DNA from: Lysobacter sp. Root494
GTDB lineage: Bacteria; Pseudomonadota; Gammaproteobacteria; Xanthomonadales; Xanthomonadaceae
Direction: 5' to 3'
Assembly: GCF_001427225.1 (NCBI RefSeq)
Contig: NZ_LMFH01000007.1
Coordinates: 1 to 64,000, forward strand
DNA: 64,000 nt
Below are positions 9,024 through 18,392 of this stretch, in pieces. Made by a program: the position numbers and the translations under genes. The notes under the pieces were generated by a model that ran no database searches, had not been told where the DNA came from, and saw only the letters and a list, made by a program, of their open reading frames with translations. The stretch's first letter is position 1. The number at the start of each line of letters is the position of its first letter.

Positions 9024-10463
9024 TCAGTTGCCCTGCAGGACGGCGAAGAAACGCCGCGGTGCGCCATCGAAGCCGCCATTCGACATGAACACCACGTGGT
9101 CGCCCGCGCGCACGCGTTCACGCAGCACCGCGATCAGCTTGTCGACGTCCGGAACCGCAATGCCTTCGCCACGCAATCCGCCGACCACCTTGCCGGCATC
9201 CCACGCCAGTTCAGGCCGATGCAGGAAGACCACGGTGTCCGCGAGATCCAGCGAAGGCGCCAGTGCGTCGGCGTGCGCACCCAGTCGCATCGAATTGCTG
9301 CGCGGTTCCATCGCTACCACGATGCGCGCGTCACCGACCTTCGCCCGCAGGCCAGCAAGTGTGGTCGCGATCGCGGTCGGATGATGCGCGAAATCGTCGT
9401 AGATGGTGACGCCCTGCGACTCGCCGATCACTTCGAGGCGTCGCTTCACGCTGCGGAATTCCGCCAATGCCGGCAGTACCGCGTGCACGTCGACACCCAC
9501 CGCATTGGCCGCGGCCAGCGAAGCGAGCGCATTCATCACGTTGTGGCGGCCGAGCAAGGGCCAGCGCACTTCGCCGATTTCGTTGCCCTCGTGGATGACG
9601 GCGAATGCGCTGCCGTCTTCGTAGATCAGGCGTGCGGTCCAATGGAAGGCAGCGCGCGCGGTCGCGCGCTCGTCGCTGCGATCGCCGTGCGCCTGCGAGG
9701 TCGCGGACTGCGGGATAAGGCTCGCATCCAGGCCAAAGGTTTCCACCGGCGTCCAGCAACCCATCGCCAGCACCTCGGCCAGATGCCTGTCTTCGCCATT
9801 GACGACGAGGCGGCCACGGCGCGGCACGGTGCGTACGAGGTGATGGAACTGTCGCTGGATCGCGGCCACGTCGGGGAAGATGTCGGCGTGGTCGTATTCG
9901 AGGTTGTTGAGGATCGCGACCAGCGGCTTGTAGTGGACGAACTTGCTGCGCTTGTCGAAGAACGCGGTGTCGTATTCGTCGGCTTCCACCACGAATTCGC
10001 GTCCGGAACCACGACGCGCGGATGCGCCGAAGTCTTCTGCCACGCCACCGATCAGGAAGCCCGGCGCGCGGCCGGCGGCTTCAAGCAGGTAAGTAAGGAT
10101 CGTGGTGGTCGTGGTCTTGCCGTGCGTGCCGGCCACTGCGAGCGTGTCGCGCCCGGGCAGCACGTTTTCGGCGAGCCACTGCGCGCCCGAGTTGTACCTG
10201 CGGCCTTCGTCAAGCACCTGCTCCACAGCCGCATTGCCGCGCGACAGCGCATTGCCGATCACGATCTCGTCGCAGTCCGCGGAAATGTTTTCCGGCTGGT
10301 AGCCCTGGCGCAGGGTGATGCCGAGCTGTTCCAGCTGCGTGGACATCGGTGGGTAGATGTTCTGGTCGCTGCCTTCGACCTCATGGCCGAGTTCGCGTGC
10401 GAGTGCGGCGACACCGCCCATGAAGGTGCCGGCGATGCCCAAAATATGGAGTTTCAAGATCAC
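9024..10463 (-). CDS. mpl: UDP-N-acetylmuramate:L-Ala-gamma-D-Glu-meso-DAP ligase Mpl
   Basis: Murein recycling ligase: it adds the recovered tripeptide directly to UDP-MurNAc so that cell-wall peptide is reused. The 479 residues fit the family. The N-terminus KLHILGIAGTFMGGVA and the P-loop AGTHGKTTT at residues 111-119 are diagnostic, followed by EADEYDTAFFDKRSKF and DDFAHHPTAI. The start is a GTG with AGAGGG four to five bases upstream. The next codons include a TTG that could also serve. It lies downstream of adk on the same strand but is separated from it by a palindromic repeat. Confidence 0.95.
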   Translation of the reverse strand: MILKLHILGIAGTFMGGVAALARELGHEVEGSDQNIYPPMSTQLEQLGITLRQGYQPENISADCDEIVIGNALSRGNAAVEQVLDEGRRYNSGAQWLAENVLPGRDTLAVAGTHGKTTTTTILTYLLEAAGRAPGFLIGGVAEDFGASARRGSGREFVVEADEYDTAFFDKRSKFVHYKPLVAILNNLEYDHADIFPDVAAIQRQFHHLVRTVPRRGRLVVNGEDRHLAEVLAMGCWTPVETFGLDASLIPQSATSQAHGDRSDERATARAAFHWTARLIYEDGSAFAVIHEGNEIGEVRWPLLGRHNVMNALASLAAANAVGVDVHAVLPALAEFRSVKRRLEVIGESQGVTIYDDFAHHPTAIATTLAGLRAKVGDARIVVAMEPRSNSMRLGAHADALAPSLDLADTVVFLHRPELAWDAGKVVGGLRGEGIAVPDVDKLIAVLRERVRAGDHVVFMSNGGFDGAPRRFFAVLQGN

Positions 10464-10521
10464 GACCCTCTGCTAGATCGCGGGGCTGTCGATCGAAGCG
10501 ACTCCCGCACGGCACCAACTC

Positions 10522-10694
10522 CCCCTCGCCCCGCAACGCGGGGAGAGGGCACGGGGTGAGGGGAGGAGCGCCAACGCGCGACTGCCTTTGCGGTTGCCTT
10601 TGCATCAACGGCAAAAGCGGCCCCTCATCCGCCCTTTCCCTCAGCGGCCTATTCGGCCGCTTCGACCTTCTCCCCGCCTCGCGGGAGAAGGGAG
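10522..10694. repeat. Composite palindromic repeat, copy A
   Basis: Two strong hairpins in opposite orientation (around 10523-10549 and 10665-10693, each with a CCCCGC/GCGGGG-type core) flank a body containing the outward-facing motifs GGTGAGGGG and CCCCTCATCC. A 38-base block at its right end (AGCGGCC and GCTTCGACC among it) recurs almost perfectly, inverted, in copy C at 48.1 kb. It ends seven bases 3' of the adk stop codon. Confidence 0.85.
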
Positions 10695-10700
10695 AAAACC

Positions 10701-11279
10701 TCACCCCACCTCATGCGCCGGCACGATCGCCTCGATGATCCGGGCGAAGACTTCATCCAGCGAACCCACGCCGTTCACCACGGTGAGCTGGCCCTGCTGG
10801 CGGTAGTAGTCAATCACCGGCGCGGTCTGGTCGTTATAGACCTGCAGGCGAGTGCGCACGGACTCGGGGCTGTCGTCCGCGCGCCCTTCGGCTTTTGCGC
10901 GACCAGCGATACGTTCGACCAGCAGCTCGGTCGGCACTTCCAGTTGCACCGCATAGTCCATTGGCTGGCCGATCCGGATCAGCAGCTTTCCCAGCGCGTC
11001 GGCCTGGGCGAGGTTGCGGGGATAACCGTCGAGGATGAAGCCGCCCCTGGTGTCGGGGCGCGAGAAGCGGTCCTCGAGCATGCCCAGCAGGATCGCGTCG
11101 CTGACCAGCTCGCCGCGGGCCATGATTCCCTTGGCTTCGAGACCCAGCTTGCTGCCTGCGGCCACTTCTGCGCGCAGCAGGTCGCCGGTGGAAATGTGCG
11201 GCACTTGCAGATGGTCCCTGAGCCTCGCGGCCTGCGTGCCCTTGCCGGAACCCGGCGCACCGAGCAATACCAATCGCAT
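10701..11279 (-). CDS. adk: Adenylate kinase
   Basis: Cytoplasmic enzyme that equilibrates ATP, ADP and AMP. The P-loop GAPGSGKGT occupies residues 7-15, the AMP site motif STGDLLRAEV follows near 30, and GFILDGYPRNLAQA near 80-93. At 192 residues it is the short-lid form: the region after GRAKAEGRADDSPESVRTRL lacks the long lid and zinc cysteines of the 214-residue type. GGAGTG lies upstream of the ATG. A palindromic repeat begins right after the stop and may act as its 3' end. Confidence 0.95.
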   Translation of the reverse strand: MRLVLLGAPGSGKGTQAARLRDHLQVPHISTGDLLRAEVAAGSKLGLEAKGIMARGELVSDAILLGMLEDRFSRPDTRGGFILDGYPRNLAQADALGKLLIRIGQPMDYAVQLEVPTELLVERIAGRAKAEGRADDSPESVRTRLQVYNDQTAPVIDYYRQQGQLTVVNGVGSLDEVFARIIEAIVPAHEVG

Positions 11280-11420
11280 CTAGATCACTCCTGAAACAAA
11301 GCGGAAATCCGGTTGAAAGCCGCGGAGATGCTCACGAAGGCAGCGCTACACTGGCGGCCGGCCGTCGGCGGCAGAAACGGACGGCCAGCTTACCCCATCC
11401 CGCCTGGAGCATTGATTCGC

Positions 11421-12677
11421 ATGGCCTCTGGAACCCTGCTGTATGCGCAGTCCGGCGGGGTCACCGCCGTCATCAACGCCACCGCTTCGGCCGTCATCCA
11501 GACGGCCCGTGCCCGCAGGGTGAAGGTGCTCGCGGCACGCAACGGCATCCTCGGTGCCCTGCGCGAGGAGCTGATCGATACTTCGAAGGAATCGCTGGCC
11601 GTGATCCGCGCCCTGGCGCACACGCCGGGCGGCGCGTTCGGCTCGTGCCGGGTCAAGCTGAAATCGCTGGAGCAGGATCGTGCGCGCTACGAGCGCCTGC
11701 TCGATGTGTTCAGGGCGCACGACGTGCGCTGGTTCCTCTACAACGGCGGCAACGATTCGGCCGACACCGCACTGAAGGTGTCGCAGCTCGCGGCCGAATT
11801 CGGCTATCCCCTCACTTGCGTGGGCGTACCGAAGACGGTCGACAACGATCTCGCCGTCACCGACTGCTGCCCCGGCTTCGGCTCCGCCGCGAAGTACACC
11901 GCCGTGTCCGTGCGCGAATGCGCGCTCGACGTGGCGGCGATGGCGGATACGTCCACGAAAGTATTTGTCTATGAAGCGATGGGCCGTCACGCCGGCTGGC
12001 TCGCCGCCGCCGCGGGACTGGCGGGAACCACGCAGGACGAAGCCCCGCACCTGATTCTTTTCCCCGAACGGGCGTTCGATGAAGCCGCCTTCTTAGACAA
12101 GGTGAAGGCCACCGTCGAACGCGTCGGTTACTGCGTCGTCGTCGCCAGCGAAGGCATCCAGACCGCAGACGGCAAGTTTGTCGCCGATGCCGGCGGCGTG
12201 AAGGATTCCTTCGGCCACACGCAGTTGGGTGGCGTCGCCTCGCACCTTGCCGGCCGCGTGAAGGACATGCTCGGCTACAAGGTGCACTGGACGTTGCCCG
12301 ATTACCTGCAACGCTCCGCGCGGCATCTCGCGTCGAAGACGGACCTCGACCAGGCGCAGGCCGTCGGCAAGGCGGCCGTGGAATTCGCGCTCAAAGGCAT
12401 GAACTCGGTGATGCCGGTGATCGTGCGCATCTCCGATGCGCCCTATCGCTGGAAGATCGAAGCCGCTCCGCTCTCGAAGGTCGCCAACCACGAGAAGAAG
12501 ATGCCGGCGAATTTCATCCGCAAGGATGGCTACGGCATCACGGATGCCGCGCGGAGGTATCTCGAGGCGCTGATTCGCGGCGAAGCGCCGCCGCCGTACG
12601 GGCGCGATGGTTTGCCGCGATACGTGCAGCTGAAGAACGTCCTGCTTCGGCCAAAGCTGGCTGCGTTCGCTGGTTGA
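11421..12677 (+). CDS. pfp: Pyrophosphate-dependent 6-phosphofructokinase
   Basis: Phosphorylates fructose-6-phosphate with PPi instead of ATP, reversibly, so it can serve both glycolysis and gluconeogenesis. The 418-residue protein has the features that distinguish PPi enzymes: GGNDS at residues 109-113, where ATP enzymes have GGDGS, and PKTVDND at 137-143 with lysine next to the catalytic TVDND. MGRHAGWLA follows. I set the start at 11421, where GGAG precedes and the family N-terminus (TLLYAQSGGVTAVINA) begins. The upstream in-frame ATG at 11313 would add unrelated residues. It lies close to hppA and ppa, all enzymes of pyrophosphate use. Confidence 0.93.
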   Translation: MASGTLLYAQSGGVTAVINATASAVIQTARARRVKVLAARNGILGALREELIDTSKESLAVIRALAHTPGGAFGSCRVKLKSLEQDRARYERLLDVFRAHDVRWFLYNGGNDSADTALKVSQLAAEFGYPLTCVGVPKTVDNDLAVTDCCPGFGSAAKYTAVSVRECALDVAAMADTSTKVFVYEAMGRHAGWLAAAAGLAGTTQDEAPHLILFPERAFDEAAFLDKVKATVERVGYCVVVASEGIQTADGKFVADAGGVKDSFGHTQLGGVASHLAGRVKDMLGYKVHWTLPDYLQRSARHLASKTDLDQAQAVGKAAVEFALKGMNSVMPVIVRISDAPYRWKIEAAPLSKVANHEKKMPANFIRKDGYGITDAARRYLEALIRGEAPPPYGRDGLPRYVQLKNVLLRPKLAAFAG

Positions 12678-12727
12678 CACGCGGAGAATGCGTTGCGCGC
12701 GGAGCGGCAAAGCCCGCGCGAGGCTGG

Positions 12728-13231
12728 TTATTTTTTGCAGGCGCCTTCGAGCTTCATCTCCGCCGCATACATCGGCACCTGTGGTGCCACGCCCTGCTTC
12801 GCCTTCTCGCTGGCTTCCTGCAGGTAGATGCGCGAGCGGCCTTGCGCGTCCAGTTTCGGTGGCGCCACGGCGCCCGGCTTGCGCCACACGCGCACCACGG
12901 CGACTTGCGACGGACATGAGGCGTTGGGGACGCGGATCTCGTCGTTGAACTTCCAGCCCTTGGCGTCGGACGGCTGGGCCTTGGCAAAGTCGACGAAACG
13001 CGCCCGCGGCTGGCAGTTCGGCGAACTTTTTACCGCGGCGAAGCGGTAGGGCTGCGCCGCGTCGCCACTGAACATGCCTTCGAGGCGCGCGCAGGCTTCG
13101 GGAATCGCACGCACGGTATGCACGACTCCCGGCTTCTGCGGCTGGCCGGGTTCCCGGGTGATTTCGGGCTTGGCTGCCCCTGCAACGGCGGGCATTGCCA
13201 TGGCGAGGAACAGCGCGGGGACGATGCGCAT
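12728..13231 (-). CDS. Secreted protein of unknown function, four cysteines
   Basis: I do not recognise a domain. The 167-residue product begins with a clear signal peptide (MRIVPALFLAMAMPAVAGAA), so it should be exported to the periplasm or beyond. The mature part is basic and holds four cysteines (in PEACARL, SPNCQPR, NASCPSQ and EGACKK), enough for two disulfides. The start at 13231 has GGAGAG seven to eight bases upstream, better than the longer reading to 13270. It lies convergent with pfp and divergent from hppA. Codon use resembles its neighbours. Real gene: likely. Function: unknown. Confidence 0.75.
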   Translation of the reverse strand: MRIVPALFLAMAMPAVAGAAKPEITREPGQPQKPGVVHTVRAIPEACARLEGMFSGDAAQPYRFAAVKSSPNCQPRARFVDFAKAQPSDAKGWKFNDEIRVPNASCPSQVAVVRVWRKPGAVAPPKLDAQGRSRIYLQEASEKAKQGVAPQVPMYAAEMKLEGACKK

Positions 13232-13465
13232 GTCGCGACTCTCCGTGAAAACCAGGCCGAAGGCTGGCATGCGCGCCCTGAACGTGTTTTGACATCGCGC
13301 CGCGACCTGCCCGCGTGATCGAAGTCACAGGCCCTGCCCGTCCTCCACGGGAAATGTGCCATAGTCGGCCGGTCGCCTCGCGGCAGGTCCATCCGCCCGC
13401 GACCGCACGCTAAAAACTCGTGTTTTTCCCAGAAATTCCTACATCGTCCACTCGGGGGAGGGTTC

Positions 13466-15523
<2,058 letters not shown>

Positions 15524-15544
15524 GCACCACGCAGCCTTCAAAGC

Positions 15545-15571
15545 AAAGGCGGCCTTCGGGCCGCCTTTTTT
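15545..15571 (+). terminator. Intrinsic terminator after hppA
   Basis: Arms AAAGGCGGCC and GGCCGCCTTT around a TTCG loop, followed by a further run of T. Confidence 0.9.
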
Positions 15572-15947
15572 GTTGCCGCAACCGGCCTCTGCCGGACGCG
15601 ATGTCGCCGCGAGCCGCCCGGCGGATGCACGGGACGCACTTGCCGGGTGCACGGGAGGAACCCGTCGCACTGACCGATGGGCGGGCGTGAACGAGTAGTC
15701 ATTGAGTGGCGCTTGCTTCCGCTTCGACGCGCCGGACGGCTCTGGGCAGGCGCGATTCGCACGTCCGGCAGCCGGCAGACCGAAAGCAGCGGCTTACTGG
15801 CGCATCCGGACAACCGCCCGCAAGCACAACCTGGTTTTCATGGCGTCGCTGCGGCGCAGCAAACGAGCGCGTAGAATCCGCCGCCTGCAATTCCCCCACC
15901 TGAGGCGGCCGCCCTGCGAACCGCCGCGCCGACACTGGAGTATCCGC
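15572..15947 (+). promoter_or_regulatory. Intergenic stretch upstream of ppa
   Basis: About 375 bases with no credible gene on either strand: the open frames here have no family resemblance and no ribosome binding site. TAGAAT at 15872-15877 is a likely -10 box for ppa and would give a 5' untranslated region of about 65 bases. No matching -35 box is obvious. Nothing else was seen. Confidence 0.4.
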
Positions 15948-16496
15948 ATGGGCCTGGACCTCGTTCCCACCGGCAAGAATCCGCCGGAAGAAATCAACGT
16001 CATCATCGAAATTCCCAAGGACGCCGAGCCCGTCAAGTACGAGGTCGACAAGGCGTCCGGCGCGATCTTCGTCGATCGCATCCTGTCCACGCCGATGCGC
16101 TATCCGTGCAACTACGGCTACGTCCCGCACACGCTGTGCGGCGACGGCGACCCGGCCGACGTGCTGGTGATCCTGCCGCTGCCACTGGTGCCGGGCTCGG
16201 TGATCCGCTGCATTCCCGTCGGCGTGCTGAAGATGACCGATGAAGCCGGCAGCGACGAGAAGCTGATCGCCGTGCCGCTGCCGAAGATCTTCGGCGGCTA
16301 CGCGCACATCAGTGATATCGAACAGGTTTCGCAGCACTGGCTCGACCGCATCGGCCACTTCTTCGAGCACTACAAGGACCTGGAAAAGGGCAAGTGGGTG
16401 AAGCTCGACGGCTTCGGCGGCGCGGCGGAAGCCAAGGCGATCCTGCTGGATGCGATCAAGCGCTATGAAGAGAGTTCGGACAAGCCGAACTTCTGA
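15948..16496 (+). CDS. ppa: Inorganic pyrophosphatase (soluble, family I)
   Basis: Hydrolyses PPi to phosphate in the cytoplasm. The 182-residue length is normal. Residues NVIIEIPKDAEPVKYEVDK, RYPCNYGYVPHTLCGDGDPADVLV (active-site tyrosines and the DGDPADVLV signature) and KWVKLDGFGGAAEAK are diagnostic. The start at 15948 is set by GGAG eight bases before the ATG and by the family N-terminus GLDLVPTG. The much longer upstream frame is not coding. Having both a soluble and a membrane pyrophosphatase plus a PPi-dependent kinase within 5 kb is notable. Confidence 0.96.
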   Translation: MGLDLVPTGKNPPEEINVIIEIPKDAEPVKYEVDKASGAIFVDRILSTPMRYPCNYGYVPHTLCGDGDPADVLVILPLPLVPGSVIRCIPVGVLKMTDEAGSDEKLIAVPLPKIFGGYAHISDIEQVSQHWLDRIGHFFEHYKDLEKGKWVKLDGFGGAAEAKAILLDAIKRYEESSDKPNF

Positions 16497-16516
16497 GTGC
16501 TTCGCGCTTCATAACT

Positions 16517-16543
16517 AAAAAGGCCGCTTATGCGGCCTTTTTT
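16517..16543. terminator. Bidirectional terminator between ppa and the AspH-like gene
   Basis: Arms AAGGCCGC and GCGGCCTT with a four-base loop, five A on the left and six T on the right, so it can serve both convergent genes. Confidence 0.88.
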
Positions 16544-16553
16544 GTACCTGCAA

Positions 16554-17552
16554 TCAGGCATTGTCCCCGAGTTCCCGCTGACGCTTCGCGTCCGGCCGCC
16601 GTGGGGTGTCTTGCCCGCTCACGGGCTGCACCGCCATCCGGCCGATCATGGCGAACATCGCGCCATACCAGTTCAGCTCGTTGTTGAGCGCCATGGGTTC
16701 GGCGAGCGGTTTTGCGGCGGCGAGATATTCGCCGAGCACGCGCCGGAACTCGCCGCGGCCGGCAGGCTGCTCGCCATAGCGGAACCACAGTCCCTGCCAA
16801 GTACGAGTGAAGCGTAACGTCAGCGCGCGCAGTCGTTGCAGGTTCGGATTCGGCTGCGCATCGGCGAACAGCAAATTGAAGTGACTGTTGAGTTCCCACG
16901 GACTCATCACCGCCGGCACGTTCACCGACTCGCAGGCGAAATCCAGGGTAGCGTCGGGCTTCGGCGCAACACGTTGCGGCGACCAGCCCCCCGGGGTCAC
17001 GTTATGCGGTCGACCGCGCCCGACAATCTCCCAGAATTCCCCGCCGCCTGTGGTGTCGATCACCAGGTGCACCCGCGACAGCGTAGCGTCGTTGTGCACG
17101 CTGTGCTGGCGCCAGGTATCGAAGATCCAGCATTCGCCCGGCGCCATGTTGATGACTTCGCCACCGCATTCGAAGCGCACGGTCGGCTGGGTCACGATCG
17201 GAACGTGGACGCGCACGCGTTCGGCCCAGTAATAGCCCTGGTCCGCATGTCGCGTGACTTCGGCCTGTCCTGCCAGCCGCATCAGCCGGCTGCGTCCCAC
17301 GACCGCACTCGTGCTCGCGAAGACCTGGCTCAGGTACGGACAGCGGCGAAGGTATTCCGTCGGCTGCATCACGCCGGCGAAGCTTTCGTTGTCGGGATCG
17401 CCACCGACCGCTACCAGCGGCAGCATCGAATTGCCGGGAAACCCCTGCGGATGCGGGCGCCAATCCGATTCGTCGATCGCCGCGACTTCGGCCGCCAGCA
17501 CTGCGGCGTCGAACAGCAGCGGCAGCTGGATGAAGGGAACCGGCAACTTCAT
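16554..17552 (-). CDS. Aspartyl/asparaginyl beta-hydroxylase-like dioxygenase
   Basis: A 332-residue protein with the double-stranded beta-helix of the AspH family, iron(II) and 2-oxoglutarate enzymes that hydroxylate aspartate or asparagine side chains. Likely ligands and contacts are H102 in EVTRHADQGYYW, H116 in RVHVPIV, the CWIFDTWRQHSVHN block with H150 and H153, and R160 in SRVHLVIDTT for 2-oxoglutarate. The N-terminal 95 residues and the helical C-terminal third (residues 200-332) are outside the core and give no clue to the substrate. GAGGTG precedes the start. No signal peptide, so cytoplasmic. Confidence 0.75.
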   Translation of the reverse strand: MKLPVPFIQLPLLFDAAVLAAEVAAIDESDWRPHPQGFPGNSMLPLVAVGGDPDNESFAGVMQPTEYLRRCPYLSQVFASTSAVVGRSRLMRLAGQAEVTRHADQGYYWAERVRVHVPIVTQPTVRFECGGEVINMAPGECWIFDTWRQHSVHNDATLSRVHLVIDTTGGGEFWEIVGRGRPHNVTPGGWSPQRVAPKPDATLDFACESVNVPAVMSPWELNSHFNLLFADAQPNPNLQRLRALTLRFTRTWQGLWFRYGEQPAGRGEFRRVLGEYLAAAKPLAEPMALNNELNWYGAMFAMIGRMAVQPVSGQDTPRRPDAKRQRELGDNA

Positions 17553-17592
17553 GCACGCACCTCGCGGAAAACAGCCGCAATGCTAAGCCGCA

Positions 17593-18279
17593 TCACCGTT
17601 GGCCTGCACGCAGCAGCGACAAACCGATCAGCCGCGACACGACCACTGCGACGTAGCCGACGCCGCAGAACTGTTCCAGCATGGCGAGGACGCGCGCCTG
17701 TGGCGCGAGCGGCAACACATCGCCCAGACCCGTGGCCGAGAGATTGGTCACGCTGAGAAACAGGAGTTCGATCCAGGTCCGCGGACGCTCGGGTTCGACC
17801 GCGCCGGTGAAGCTGCCCGGATACCAGAACTGGCAGACGAGATAGAGATAGGCGAACGCCCACGCGAGCAGGGTGAACGTCGCGCCGGCCGCGAACAGTT
17901 CGTCGCTGGTCACGCGGTGGTCGCTCATCATGTAGGCGATGAGGCTGCCGGCCGCATACAGGTACAGCAGCGCTTCCAGCAAGGAAGACCACGCCAGCAG
18001 GGCGTGACTCCCGGTGACCGCAGCCATCAGCGACATGACGAATGCCGGAGCGGCGATCAGCCACGCGATCCAGTTGATCGCCGGCGTGCGATTCACCACC
18101 CACACCGCGAGGAGAAGCACAAGCGCACTGAAGGCGCCGAACACCACCCGCCCCGCGACCACGTCATCCAGCAACGGGAACACCAGGAGGCTCAGCAGCT
18201 GCGCCGCCAGGAGGAAGGCGGAAGGATGGCGCCGCGCGCTGGCACGCCAGCGGAGGCTGCGATAACTCGGATCGTTCAT
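17593..18279 (-). CDS. Pore-loop ion channel with TGLGD filter
   Basis: A 228-residue membrane protein with five or six hydrophobic segments. The last two flank a pore loop, ELLFLSVTNLSATGLGDVLPL, with TGLGD at residues 183-187 where potassium channels have TVGYGD. The glycine and aspartate are kept but the tyrosine is leucine, so selectivity may differ. There is no voltage-sensor arginine ladder and no RCK domain. I set the start at MNDPSYRSLRW (18279), since the upstream extension is not membrane-like. Expected in the inner membrane, probably as a tetramer. Function in the cell unknown. Confidence 0.72.
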   Translation of the reverse strand: MNDPSYRSLRWRASARRHPSAFLLAAQLLSLLVFPLLDDVVAGRVVFGAFSALVLLLAVWVVNRTPAINWIAWLIAAPAFVMSLMAAVTGSHALLAWSSLLEALLYLYAAGSLIAYMMSDHRVTSDELFAAGATFTLLAWAFAYLYLVCQFWYPGSFTGAVEPERPRTWIELLFLSVTNLSATGLGDVLPLAPQARVLAMLEQFCGVGYVAVVVSRLIGLSLLRAGQR

Positions 18280-18334
18280 GCGGCGGAAGTGTGCCGCAGG
18301 TGCAGCGCGCGCGCACGTGTGCGTACAGAACACG

Positions 18335-18366
18335 CAAAAAACTACGGCCCCTTGCGGGGCCGTAGC
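18335..18366 (-). terminator. Intrinsic terminator after the TonB receptor gene
   Basis: Read on the minus strand, arms CTACGGCCCC and GGGGCCGTAG form a ten-base stem followed by a run of T (the A-run at 18336-18341 on the plus strand). Confidence 0.92.
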
Positions 18367-18392
18367 GGGTATTGCACAGCGGATCCGGTGGA

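Noticed and set aside
15538-15813. A 91-codon minus-strand frame between hppA and ppa
   Set aside because: It starts within the hppA terminator region, has no ribosome binding site and its composition is not protein-like.
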